From assembly GCA_028751875.1 (NCBI GenBank), contig CM054153.1, positions 19,623,953 to 19,687,952 on the forward strand: a DNA stretch of 64,000 nucleotides. The letters run 5' to 3'. The number at the start of each line of letters is the position of its first letter. The first letter of the stretch is position 1. The DNA comes from Rapana venosa (Eukaryota; Mollusca; Gastropoda; Neogastropoda; Muricidae). Made by a program: the position numbers and the translations under genes. A model generated the notes under the pieces. The model was not told the origin of the DNA, did no database searches, and saw only the letters and a list, made by a program, of their open reading frames with translations. Positions 33,664 through 44,474 of this stretch are shown here, piece by piece.

Positions 33664-35058
33664 TCAAGCGATAGTATTGCACCGTGGTTTTCCCCGACCC
33701 AGCCCATGGAAACCTCTGGTACCGTCTGGACCCCTGGGCTGTCGTGGCACCTCCACCATGTTTGGCCACCTCATGTTCCTTGGAGCTTGACCGAGTACTG
33801 GACCATCTGCGGAGGCTTGTGCCGTCACCGGACCATCGTCGGTTTTGCCTTCCTGGACAGCAGCTTGACGGCGACGCTGCACCCAGGGGCTGGAAGCACC
33901 GCCGTCCTCGCCTGGGTTACCGTCCTTGTTTTTCTTAGATCCTCTGGGAGCGTATCGACGGTACCCACCTTTTGCAGATGACGTGTCGCCATTCTGGGCG
34001 TGCTGAGGTTTGCCCTGGCCGTTGCGGCTGGATCCTGAGCGGGTGCGGGCTGTTGAATAGTGGGTATCCGAGTCACCTGGGGGGTTGGTAGGTTGTGAGG
34101 AACCTGCTTGATCACTGTCAGAGCCGCTAGCACTGCTGGAAGCGCTTTTTTCTGTGCGGTTTTGATCTGCTTGGGTCTTCTTTTTTTGTCTCGCATTGTT
34201 CTTCTTCGCGCCTTTGCCACCATTGGTCTCCGTCTCCGTTGATGGAACATTTTCAGCTTTGCCCTCTCGTTTTTTGTAATTGTTTTTCGGGGTGGCAAGA
34301 ATAGCTACCCGCCTACCGTTGCGCCAGTCTTCGGTGTTGGTCATCCTTTTGCAAGCCTGAAGAGCCTGTTCTTCTGTTTCAAACTCAATCAGAACACACA
34401 TAGCACTACCAATCACTGGATGTCTGATGGCATACTGTTTCACATCTGCAGGAATCGGGCCTCCTGGTTTGATGATGCGGATCAGTGTGATACCAGAACA
34501 CTGCAAAAATTCCTGAGCAATGGTATCAACAGTTGGACTCTTATGTTCAAGGTTCATGGCCACAACTGTTTTGAATGGAGTTCTATCCTCACTTGGCGCA
34601 CAATCTGGTAACGGTCTGCGCCTTCTCAATTTGTTACCTTTTTCATGTACTTCCACTTCTGTAGAATTCCTCAAGCTGAAGGCAATCACACGTTTATCTT
34701 TCGTAAGAGCTTTCATTCTCTTGAAGGATGCGATCAGGTTAAGATTCACGTATCCTGACTTACTGCTCTGCACATGTTTTAAAAGGAAAGGGTCTTTCAC
34801 GATGTTCGCGTCTGAAAAATAGAACTCAACCTGTTTGATGATCTTGTTTTGGAGCTCGTCGTCAGGCTCGGTAAAGTCGTCGGCGGCTGATTGTTCGTGA
34901 TTGTTTCCGTCACCAACGTGGGTTTTGCCATTTTCGTTAGGACCCATCTTTGAAGAAACACACTCGTCTTTTAGCGCAGTTGTGGGCGCGGCGTCGACTG
35001 GGCCTTCAGTCCCACGTGGAGTCTCGCCTTTTGGTTTTTCCAAATCGACATTCGACAT
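33664..35058 (-). CDS. LARP6: LARP6-like La-related RNA-binding protein (464 aa, one exon)
   Basis: A single uninterrupted frame reads from ATG at 35058 to a stop at 33664. An acidic N-terminus precedes a La motif (about residues 66-150; IIKQVEFYFSDANIVKDPFL, then GYVNLNLIASFKRMK and basic LRRRRPLP). An RRM follows (about 160-257; FKTVVAMNL, GSAMCVLIEFETEEQALQA, GRRVAIL), then a low-complexity basic/Ser-rich region. A C-terminal SUZ-C/LSA-type motif (RQPRGPDGTRGFHGLGRGKP, about 438-460) completes the architecture, which is that of LARP6 (acheron). Known LARP6 binds stem-loops in mRNAs such as collagen in vertebrates and acts in the cytoplasm; the mollusc target is unknown. The start follows an A-rich leader (AATATAAAA ATG). 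The C-terminal coding sequence is GC-rich compared with its surroundings. Confidence 0.95.
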   Translation of the reverse strand: MSNVDLEKPKGETPRGTEGPVDAAPTTALKDECVSSKMGPNENGKTHVGDGNNHEQSAADDFTEPDDELQNKIIKQVEFYFSDANIVKDPFLLKHVQSSKSGYVNLNLIASFKRMKALTKDKRVIAFSLRNSTEVEVHEKGNKLRRRRPLPDCAPSEDRTPFKTVVAMNLEHKSPTVDTIAQEFLQCSGITLIRIIKPGGPIPADVKQYAIRHPVIGSAMCVLIEFETEEQALQACKRMTNTEDWRNGRRVAILATPKNNYKKREGKAENVPSTETETNGGKGAKKNNARQKKKTQADQNRTEKSASSSASGSDSDQAGSSQPTNPPGDSDTHYSTARTRSGSSRNGQGKPQHAQNGDTSSAKGGYRRYAPRGSKKNKDGNPGEDGGASSPWVQRRRQAAVQEGKTDDGPVTAQASADGPVLGQAPRNMRWPNMVEVPRQPRGPDGTRGFHGLGRGKPRCNTIA

Positions 35059-35300
35059 TTTTATATTCTCACTACCGTTACAATCAGCGTTTGTCTGCCA
35101 TGACGTCTGTGCCTTCGCCGCTCATCTTCTACGCCAATTGAGCAAATGAATGTTACCTCAATTTGTGTGATGAACGACACAAGTGTGTCTCTTCTGGCTT
35201 CCGTAGAATTTGAGCGGCTGCTGACACGACGTCTCCCAGATCCTCACTCCCAGGTGCTCACAATGTCATGTGTTTTTTACGCATCTTTATACAAATCGCG
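35059..35300 (-). promoter_or_regulatory. Probable LARP6 5' UTR and promoter region
   Basis: This is the sequence upstream of the LARP6 start. It is GC-richer than the downstream DNA and has no repeats. No TATA box is evident at a convincing place. Position only is the evidence. Confidence 0.35.
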
Positions 35301-35639
35301 CAGGAGGATTATGACATCACTTCCGTTTTCTCCCCCTACCCTGGTTCCGTGGGGCGAAAAAAGGGGGCCTTTTGTCTGTTTTCACACTCTTGATATAGGC
35401 AGTGAGGAATTTCATCAGAAAGTCAGCTTTCAGACTCGTGGCACTATTCAAAAAGTACAGGCGTAACTGTACTGATGTAACTACTACGTCGATGACTATT
35501 TATAAATACACATGTACACATACGCGTATATATTTGTTTTGTTTTGGGCTTTTTCGCTGCCTCATCTTTGTGACATCCCTGTCCTGCTATTCCCATACCG
35601 CTCATCTCAATCTCCCCGCCACAGCCATACCCAGTTTCG

Positions 35640-36000
35640 TTTATGTCTCATCCCCAGGGTAGGAAGTCCACAGTGAGTCTATCAAGATCAGGCCTCCGTG
35701 AGCCCACCAGCCAGAGGGGCCCTGCACTGCTGCTGGGGTCACTTTGGTGGTGTTCAGTGGTACCTGTTGTAAGCTAACATACGCAGGATACCACCTACTA
35801 ATCCCCCTACTAATGACAGTATTAGCTCAGTCGCGGAGCCAGACTGAGTGAGTTGCCCACCAGAGGTGACAACTACCATTATGTCCCTCCAACGACCGTC
35901 TCCCGCGAACCTCCCAACTCCAAAGGTTTTGATACAAAGTCACCACAGGCACATAAGTGATTGGGGAAACCGAATCTGAGATCACCATGAGACCAGAGCA
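35640..36000. other. Unclassified non-coding block
   Basis: GC-richer sequence with no open frame of note. Its style resembles UTR pieces of dispersed elements, but there is no second copy in the window. Confidence 0.3.
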
Positions 36001-36036
36001 TCAAATATAATCTCTATTTGTCATGACAGGACTTGA

Positions 36037-36037
<1 letters not shown>

Positions 36038-36071
<34 letters not shown>

Positions 36072-36222
36072 ACCCCCCTCCCCCCGCCCCCCCCCCCCCA
36101 ACAATACCAAAACACACACAACCCCCACCCCCCAAAATTAAAAAACCAACAACACCCAACCCCCCCAAAAACAACATCAAGCCAAATAACCCCCCCCCCC
36201 CAAAAAAAAAAAAAAAAAATCC
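36038..36222 (+). repeat. (CA)n followed by A/C-only tract
   Basis: CA run to about 36068, then C runs, CCAAAAA motifs and a 17-nt A run, almost free of G and T. Confidence 0.9.
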
Positions 36223-36635
36223 TTAAGTCTTTTCACCATCAAAGTTTCCCCTCAGAAACAGCATCATGATTGAAGACAGCCATGGAAATGACCGGAGTTT
36301 TTGTATTTGCTTAAAATTTTTTTGTTTTAAAGTGTGTAGGTGATGGATTGGTAACTGATTTTGATTAGCTAGTGGCTGATACAGACAGAAGTGATGGAAC
36401 GTATCATCACAGCGCCCTGTTGATCTCTTTTGTTTTTCAATCGCTGAAAGAAAGCAGGCCTAATTTAATTGGTGATGAATGCTTTCTTTTGATACCGGTA
36501 TTTTGTTTTTGTTTTATTTGCTGATCAGCTAGAGTCGTTTGTCTCTAAAGAAGCAGTCGTTCTAATGGGGACAGAGTATGTGTCTGTCTTTCAATTCTCC
36601 CTTCCCCCCCCCAACGACATTGACGCATGTGCACT

Positions 36636-36795
36636 CAATTCACACACACACACATGCGCGCTCGCGCGCCCATGCTGCGCTCTTCCTATCTTGCATCACA
36701 CACACACACACACACACACGACAGGGTCAAAAGATGAGACACCTTATTTCTGAATCTCTCTCACACACACACACATACACACACACACACAACAC
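36636..36795. repeat. Clustered (CA)n microsatellites
   Basis: Three CA runs near 36640, 36700 and 36765 with a GCGCTCGCGCGC island at 36657-36668. Confidence 0.9.
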
Positions 36796-36859
36796 TTGTT
36801 TCCTACTCCCACACGAACTACCATCTCTCACTCACTTTTTTTTTAAGAGCAGAAAATAG

Positions 36860-37375
36860 GATCATACTTATTATTTTGTATATATATATATAAAGAAATC
36901 TAAAATACATGTTCGCAAACAGTGCCGTATATATTCTTGGCTTTTAGGTCCACAAGACACTAGCCCAGATTCGTGCTACAAACGAAAGGTTTTTTTTCCT
37001 GAATGGTTCGATATTATTGTTGTCACAAGACGAGCGTGAATCGTTGTTTTCAACTACGTGTTCGTTTGTTAGAAATTCTCAGCGTGAGATGACATCACAA
37101 ACACCTCGTGGCATGGTATCGAACGATGGATGAAGGCGGTGTGGATATCATAATTATTTAAAAATAACTGTTCGGGTTATCCCTGCCCACTACGATGACG
37201 TGTTCATGAATCAGTTTGGGGAAAGTATCCCTGACAGGGCCTCAAAGCTTGGATACTCGTGAGCGTTGCTGTGTTGGTTGTACATTTTTGGTGCAGGCTT
37301 TGTTCGGCCTAGGAGTGAGAGATGTAGGCTTTGTTTCGATTTCGCGCCCCCCCCTCCCCCCCACCAGCTTGCGCT
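36860..37375. other. Intergenic stretch, no gene seen
   Basis: Short (TA)n at 36878-36890 only. Confidence 0.45.
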
Positions 37376-37391
37376 GCAACGCGCGTGAATG

Positions 37392-37445
37392 TGTGTGTGT
37401 GTGTGTGAGTGTTTGTGTGCGTGAGTGTTTGTGTGTGTGTGTGTG
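37392..37445. repeat. (GT)n microsatellite
   Basis: GT run with GAGTGTTTGTGTGC interruptions. Confidence 0.9.
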
Positions 37446-37764
37446 TTCGCTTTGTGTAGATCTTTTTCTCTACCCGACTTTGTCTAGGATCCAAGTCGTA
37501 AAAACCGACCTACTTTTGACAAAGGTACGATCCACGTGAACTGAAAAAAAAAATTCGGTTGACCGAATACACAGCTTAAACGGTTGCTTACCTCTTCCAT
37601 GTCTACAGCCTAATGATAGAGCTTTTCTCGGAACGGATGGGGATTGTTTGGAAAAAAATCAACAACAAAAAAACCACCCAGCAGCAGCAGCAACAACAAT
37701 AACAACAACAACGGAGAGATAGAAAAGCTGATTTAAAAAAACAAAAGGAAATTGAGAAATATTT

Positions 37765-37797
37765 TAGTGTGTGTGTTGTTGTGCTCTTGTCGTTGAT

Positions 37798-37841
<44 letters not shown>

Positions 37842-37945
37842 GGGGGGGGGGGGAGGAGGGGAGGATCAGTTTCAGAAATGTACACCAATTTTGCTAGTTC
37901 CGTGTGGTCAAGCGCGCGCGCGCACACACACACACACACTGTGCA
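37765..37945 (+). repeat. Compound-microsatellite repeat, copy 1
   Basis: Order: (GT)n, CTCTTGTCGTTGATGAGAG, (GA)n, a 20-nt or longer G run, GATCAGTTTCAGAAATGTA, TTTTGCTAGTTCCGTGTGGT, CAAG(CG)n(CA)n. The same order recurs at 38254-38507. Confidence 0.9.
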
Positions 37946-38253
37946 TAAGCGTTTAGGGCCAAGTGATTTAAACTGTTGTTGTTGTTGTTGCTGCTGCTGT
38001 TCTTGTTGTTGACTCAGTATTTGATAATTTACTTATTAACAAGGTAGGGGCAGGCTTAGCCAACACATAATCATTCGTGACCCAGAGAGAGCATTGAACC
38101 TTAAGGGCAAAACAGAATTAAAAACAAAAGTTCTTAAGAACAATTTATAAGATTTTTTTGGGGGGTGGGTAGGAATGAATTTATGGTTCATTAATTTTTG
38201 CTTTTTCAAAACCTGCTTAGTGTTGTGAAACAATCCGGCAGTATTCATGACGT

Positions 38254-38259
38254 GGTGTG

Positions 38260-38314
<55 letters not shown>

Positions 38315-38455
38315 GTTTTTGTTGTTGTTGTTGTTGTTTTGCCCTTGTCATTGATGAGAGGAAGAGAGAGAAGGTGGGGGGGGGGGGGGAGATCAGTTTA
38401 AGAAATGTATACCATATTTTGCTAGTTCCTTGTGGTCAAGCGCGCGCGCGCGCGC

Positions 38456-38507
<52 letters not shown>
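38254..38507 (+). repeat. Compound-microsatellite repeat, copy 2
   Basis: (GT)n, (GTT)n, CCCTTGTCATTGATGAGAG, GA-rich, G run, GATCAGTTTAAGAAATGTA, TTTTGCTAGTTCCTTGTGGT, CAAG(CG)n(CGCA)n(CA)n. Confidence 0.9.
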
Positions 38508-38696
38508 GCAACCTAGATACAACTAGATGTTAAAACTTTTCAACCCTACCGGATCATGTTCGCTGTCAGTCGACAGTTGTACACGGAACGTCGTGGGGGA
38601 GAACAGAAGCATACATAGGCTATGGTTTAAAAAAGAAAGAAGAAGAAGAAGCTGAAGAAGAGGCAAAATACTGACACTCGCAATTTGGCAATAGCG

Positions 38697-38775
38697 TGAT
38701 CTTCTTCTTCTCCCTCTTCGAACGCTCAGACAGCAACTATTGTCATTATTGCCTTGTCATTATTATGAGTTCAGT
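38697..38775 (+). repeat. Dispersed repeat family F, copy 1
   Basis: CTTCTTC...CTTCGAACGCTCAG then ACAGCAACTATTGTC; matched at 54943-55010. Confidence 0.6.
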
Positions 38776-38974
38776 GTGGTCTAAAACCCACCAATTTTGT
38801 TAGTGGTAGGCAAAGTGTACGTTACGTAACGAATCTGACAAAAGTGTTTTTGAGCGTTCTTCTGCAGGTTATGAAGACACTGGAGACAGACAAAGAAATA
38901 AACAAAGAAAAAAGCGAGAGGGAAGCAGGCAAGGAAAAAAGAAGCTTGTTTTATTTATTTTTTATTTTATTTTA

Positions 38975-39045
38975 ATTTTATTCTTTTATATCCAGGATAA
39001 TGGAATAAGCACTTATGTGCTTTTTTTTTTACATCCAGTCCCAAA
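38975..39045 (-). mobile_element. SINE family B tail fragment
   Basis: TATTCTTTTATATCCAGGAT, AATGGAATAAGCACTTATGT and TTACATCCAGTCCC; 5' part missing. Confidence 0.85.
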
Positions 39046-39104
39046 CTTTAGATGATAATCTTGGTTGTTGAAGCAACCACACAAGCTGACTGACCTTCGC
39101 TTTG

Positions 39105-39575
39105 TTGTGGCTTGTAGTGGTATGAGATCGCGCAAACCGTTGTCGCACCACTGCTGTGTAAGACCCCTCCCTCACCCCAGCCCCCCCCCCCCCCCCCCCC
39201 TGCCTCCCTCCCTTTTCTCCAGTCTCATCTCTGGAGCAAAGAACTGCACTCCTTAACATAATTATGGACTATCATTAACTTAACTAGCAATATCACACAT
39301 GGAGGAAAGTTTTCAAACATAAAAACCACATATCTTATAATGAACTTCACACTGCAGCTTGTAGTTGTATAATTATGTGATGCCGAGATCACGCCACTCT
39401 TCTGTCCCCCCCCTCCCCCTCCTCTACCCCGCCCCTGTCTCTTTCCTTCCTTGAGCAGAGAACTACCGACCCTACCACTTTAAATCCAATTTATTATATT
39501 TATTACGTCTATTTAATAGATATAGTCAGCATTTTACACACAGGGCAGATTATTCAAACATAAAAATCATGGTTT
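39105..39575 (+). repeat. Diverged tandem duplication, unit about 245 bp
   Basis: CTTGTAGTGGTATGAGATCG (39113) and CTTGTAGTTGTATAATTATG (39358) start two copies. Both contain a C-rich tract, CTCCAGTCTCATCTCTGGAG or its like, GAGCAAAGAACTGC/GAGCAGAGAACTACC, and TTCAAACATAAAAAYCA near the end. Confidence 0.7.
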
Positions 39576-40920
39576 TGGGGGGATGGGGGAGGGGATGAAA
39601 GAAAAGAACCACGCTTATTATCGTTATTGATGGCCAGCCCGTTTTAAAGCATAGCTTGCAGCGTGTATCCCTAGCCAGAGGCAGCTGGTCGCTGCAGTAA
39701 GGACAAAACACATTGCGCCAATGCCGTACATAATACGTTCGCCCGTAATAACAGACTTTTAGTCTGCAGGATTTTCAGTCACAGACTGTTTACGTCTGCT
39801 AGTAATGTACAACTCTTGATACATGATACCGGGTAGGCTACCCTAACCTCCCATGGCCCCCTTCTCCACCCCACCTCTCCATAGTTCCCTCTCCCCTTCT
39901 CTCTCCCGAATCACTGACAGAGATCAATAGCGCAGCTAAACGCACACAGTTGGGGCTTTCAGAAATCGGGCTGTATCCAACTGGCGAAGCAGAGATTTTT
40001 TCCTTAGCAGTTAGCGTTGCCGGCCACACGTGTATTTTGCAGCAGAAAGAATGAAGGAAAGGAAGGAAGGAATGAAGGGAGGAGAGATACAACATTAAAT
40101 TCAAATCTGTGTGTTTGAACCCTGTCGGAGTGCAAGACCTTCATCGTAAGTATGCATAGTGCTTTGTTATTTGTTTTTTTTTCATCTGTTTTTGTTTTGT
40201 GTACGCTAGTGTAGTAAATACGGGTTTAAGTGGTAACGGATATTTTTTCCCTGTGCTTTCCTGTATTCAAGCTTTTGTTTAAAAAAAAATCTGTTTCGCT
40301 TCTGATTCTGTTGGCCGGATTTGTGTACGTTGTAAGCATTATTGTAAGTCGTTTCAGTGTGCCTGACAAATCCCAAGTATGGCGTTTGGGAACATGATGA
40401 ACTTTTATGGTGCCTACTGAAATCCATTTCGGAATATTTTCAGGTCAACGCATTCCAGTATAAGTGTACTACTCCTGGCAGTGAAGAAATGTATTGACTC
40501 AAGAAGGGACATGTTATTATTTTTTAAATCTTTGACAAACCATTTACTGTGTCAAACCGCTGCAACAAAATGTTAAATTTCGTCGTTAAAACAACACTAA
40601 CGACGACGACGAAATGGAGAGAAGAATAAAAAGTAGGTTGGGTTCCAGAATTTTTAAAAATTTTTAATAGTTAGTCCTTGGCTTGACTACCCCCCCCCCC
40701 CCCCCCTCCCCCCACTCCCAGCACAAAGTTTACACGTGGCGTTCACAGATATTGACCAAAAAAAAGAAAGAAAATACCACCGTAGTCATGACCTAGCTGG
40801 AGTGTCTAAGCGTGACTCAGTTCACGTCTAGTCTCTTGTTGACAGGAGAAAGGCCCTTCACTGTTGGTCTGTTCTTGACCTTGAAGACAGGATAGGATAT
40901 TTCTGTAGATATCGGCAGGA
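39576..40920. other. Intergenic stretch, no gene seen
   Basis: C run at 40691-40706. No recognised coding similarity. Confidence 0.45.
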
Positions 40921-40926
40921 TAAAAA

Positions 40927-40930
<4 letters not shown>

Positions 40931-41022
<92 letters not shown>
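40931..41022. repeat. (CT)n(TA)n compound microsatellite
   Basis: CT run passes directly into a TA run. Confidence 0.97.
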
Positions 41023-41023
<1 letters not shown>

Positions 41024-41144
41024 AGTACACTCACAAATTTGCCTGACTTCAAGGTAACCCAGGTACATTTGTTTTGCACCTGTCTCTGTTTCTGTCTGTC
41101 TGTCTTGTCGTTGTTGTAGTAAGATTTTTACCTTTGTTTTGTTG

Positions 41145-41253
41145 ATAGTCCCTAATCAGGGCAAGGGCCAGATGAAAAAAAGTATGCGCATGCTTATTCT
41201 GTTACCCTTGAAAAATAAAGATTCATTCATTCATTCATTCATTCATTCTTTCA

Positions 41254-41310
<57 letters not shown>
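41145..41310 (+). repeat. Element 3' end with (ATTC)n and (CT)n
   Basis: ATGCTTATTCTGTTACCCTT, GAAAAATAAAGATTCATTC, then (ATTC)n and (CT)n. A reverse-strand relative (TGAGGGTAATAGAGTAAG) occurs at 59978. Confidence 0.6.
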
Positions 41311-41312
<2 letters not shown>

Positions 41313-41444
41313 AGGGAGTGTTGTGGGTGCACACTCAAAGGAGCTTGTAGCCGGTTGTATTATATGATAAGAAAGCGTCCCGTTTCCAAAAGCCGTGACA
41401 AATAAGTGACACGGGCAAAATGTCCTTCTGAAAAGACTGGATTC

Positions 41445-41504
41445 GTGCGTACGTACGTGCGTGCGTGTGTGCGCACGCGCGCGCGCGCGCGCGCGTGTGT
41501 GTGT

Positions 41505-41537
<33 letters not shown>
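41445..41537. repeat. (CGTA)n(CG)n(GT)n(GA)n compound microsatellite
   Basis: Alternating purine-pyrimidine run of about 60 bp, then GA repeats. Confidence 0.95.
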
Positions 41538-41540
<3 letters not shown>

Positions 41541-41659
41541 TAAGGGAAACAATTGTTCTGAAAAACCCCCAATTGTTCTGATTTAAATGATTATTTCCCT
41601 TTAATCGTTTCTATCCAAAATGGGAGTCTCATTCGTTTTCTTCTCGGATCTAAAGTTGA

Positions 41660-41862
41660 AGAAGGAAGGTGGCAGGACGGTTCACACGTTCACCTGCCTA
41701 ACAAGTAAACCGTAAGGTTCTAGGTTCGATTCCCAGCCTTGCCCTTTCTTCTCAGTTTCACGGGGACATTGAACTGAATGTCAAGTATTTCGGTGGAGAC
41801 TCTAAACCCAGTCGGACCTGTGTGCTTACAGACTCGTTCATGCCAAAGGAACCCACCACGGC
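41660..41862 (+). mobile_element. SINE family B1, 5' half only
   Basis: The intact head (GGAAGGTGGCAGGACGG; B box GGTTCGATTCCCAGCC near 41721) and the region up to the core are present. The body and tail are missing, the opposite of normal 5' truncation. Confidence 0.85.
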
Positions 41863-42046
41863 AGTTGAAAATTGGAAAGAGCAGGGAGGTACCTCCCTAT
41901 AGTCATGGCAAATACTAGTAGGTATACTCCCCAATTTTAGCCTCTCCCACTCCCACCAAGCCACGCAGATTATACTCTCTGAAATTTGGGGCACCTTTCC
42001 CTAGCAAGAGCGCGTTGCAGTCAGTGTTAACACCCCCACTCCCCCT

Positions 42047-42048
<2 letters not shown>

Positions 42049-42090
<42 letters not shown>

Positions 42091-42113
42091 CACATACACA
42101 CACACACACACAA

Positions 42114-42185
<72 letters not shown>
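42049..42185. repeat. (CA)n microsatellite, about 135 bp
   Basis: Long CA run with few interruptions, upstream of the FEM1-like start. Confidence 0.97.
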
Positions 42186-42187
<2 letters not shown>

Positions 42188-42374
42188 CAACGACAACCAC
42201 CCACAACCACCACCGTCGCCTCCACCACAGTCCTGTCTATGTGTCCATATCTTTTCCTTCCCACGAAATCCTTTTTCTTTATACTGGTGTCACGAATAAC
42301 TAACTCTCTCGTTGCCGCGAGTTTTGCGAGCGCTAATCGCTCGACGCGCACAAAATCTCAGCAGCTGATGATAT

Positions 42375-42481
<107 letters not shown>

Positions 42482-42653
42482 TCCCGTAGTCTGACGACCG
42501 TGGGGGCACCCTCAAAGGCTCAACAACCAGTTCCCTCCATTCCTCTCTCTGTTCTGCCTTTCTCAGTCTGTCTCAGGCAGCTGATGATACCATCACAAAA
42601 CAACAGACTAGGACGACTTAAAAAAAAACGCCAGGTCTGTGACTTTCAGGAGG

Positions 42654-42791
42654 ATGTCTGGCACCAGGCAGAGGCCCAGCAGTGCCGCACGTGTGATGAA
42701 GGAGAGGAGAGACATGGTGGCACGTGCAGCTGAGGAGGGCATGAGCAACCTCGTGCTTTCGCTCTGGAAGAGTGCCCTGAAGAAAATGTAC
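42654..42791 (+). CDS. fem1: FEM1-like exon 1 (first coding exon)
   Basis: ATG at 42654 follows GACTTTCAG|GAGG, a good acceptor, so the true exon probably starts at 42650. It encodes [20 protein letters not shown] to [11 protein letters not shown] and ends at AAAATGTAC|GTGAGT, phase 0. The region before the ATG is not a convincing coding continuation. Confidence 0.8.
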
Positions 42792-44435
42792 GTGAGTGTA
42801 TGTGTGCAGCGTTATTAGAGGAAGATGTGCCTAAGTGTATGTTCAACATTAGAGGAAAATGTGTATATGTGCAACATTAGAGGAAAATGTATGTTAAGTG
42901 TATGTGTGCAAATTCGTTAGAGGAAAATGTACGTAAGTGTATGTGTGCAACATCATTAGAGGAAAATGTATGTGAGTGTATGTATGTGTGCAACATCATT
43001 AGAGGAAAATGTATGTAAGTGTATGTGTGCAGCATTAGAGGAAAATGTATGTTAAGTGTATGTGTGCAAATTCATTAGAGGAAAATGTACCTAAGTGTAT
43101 GTGCAATATCAGAGGAAAATATATGTAAGTGTATGTATACAGCAACATCAGAGGAAAATGTATGTAAGTGTATGTGTGCAGCATTAGAGGAAAATGTATA
43201 TAAGTGTATGTGAACAACATCATGAGAGGAAAATGTATGTTAAGTGTGCAACATCATTAAGGGAAAATGTATGTAAGTGTATGTGTGCAACATCATTAGA
43301 GGAAAATGTATGTAAGTGTATGTGTGCAACATCATTAGAGGAAAATGTATGTAAGTGTATGTGTGCAAATTCATTAGAGGAAAATGTACCTAAGTGTATG
43401 TGCAATATCAGAGGAAAATGTATGTAAGTGTATGTGTGCAACATTAGAGGAAAATGTATGTAAGTGTATGTGAACAACATTAGAGGAAAATGAATGTAAG
43501 TGTATGTGCAACATCATTAGAGGAAAATGTATGTAAGTATATGTGTGCAACATCGTTAGAGGAAAATGTACGTATGTGTATATGTACAACATGAGAAAAG
43601 AGTACATAATTGTATGAGTAACATCAGAAGAAAATGTTCGTAAGTGTATGTATGAGAAGAAAATGTACGTAAGTGTATGCATGAGAAGAAAATGTACGTA
43701 AGCGTATGCATGAGAAGAAAATGTACGTAAATGAACGTATGAGAAGAAAATGTACGTAAGCGTATTCGCAACTTCAGAAGAAAATGTCCGTAAGTGTAGA
43801 ATCATGTGCAACATCACTGATACCGCCACATATTAATAAAGGGCTGTCATTCATCTTCCTATGTGAATGGACGCTATAACCGAGACCTTTTGACTTCAGT
43901 CCCCTGGATCCATAAGTCGTGGGTTCGAATCTCCGCAGCGGACTCGATGACTTAGGAGGTAGTGATGTTTAAAATCCTCCCAGGTCTGACAATGTCTGAA
44001 TTCCTTTTGTGTGTATACACATGCACAGAATCAAGTATGTATGTTAAACATACCGTAAACGATCGGTGTGTTACAGGTGGGATGTGCATTGTGCAGTGTG
44101 AGAGAAAAAACTACGTGCGTGTTAGGTCTATTCTTTCTCTCTACTTATGATGATTATTGTTGTTATCATTGTTGTTGTTGTCGGAGTTGTTTATTTGTCT
44201 GGTTTTTTTTCCTTCTCAAAGTCTTAGTTTGGTTGTTGTATGCAAATGTTCAAGTAAATCTACAGTGTACTTTACTTGTATTTTTGTTTTTTGTTTTGTT
44301 TTTGTTTAATGTCTATTCACTACATGGTGATTTAGACACACCCGCATTCATACCAAAGTACCTATTATTACACACAGCATCTCTCTCTCTCTCTCTTTCT
44401 CTCCCCTACACGCACCCACATCCACACACACATAA

Positions 44436-44474
<39 letters not shown>

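Noticed and set aside
33825..34298. 157-aa minus-strand frame inside LARP6
   Set aside because: Overlaps the LARP6 CDS in another frame; basic composition reflects the GC-rich Ser/Lys region.
43035..43829. Repetitive open frames (YTYIHFPLM and [13 protein letters not shown] types) on both strands of the donor minisatellite
   Set aside because: They follow from the 39-bp unit being a multiple of three; the frames break wherever unit length changes.
43868..43960. Possible tRNA gene from a perfect B box
   Set aside because: No matching A box or acceptor stem; more likely a SINE head.
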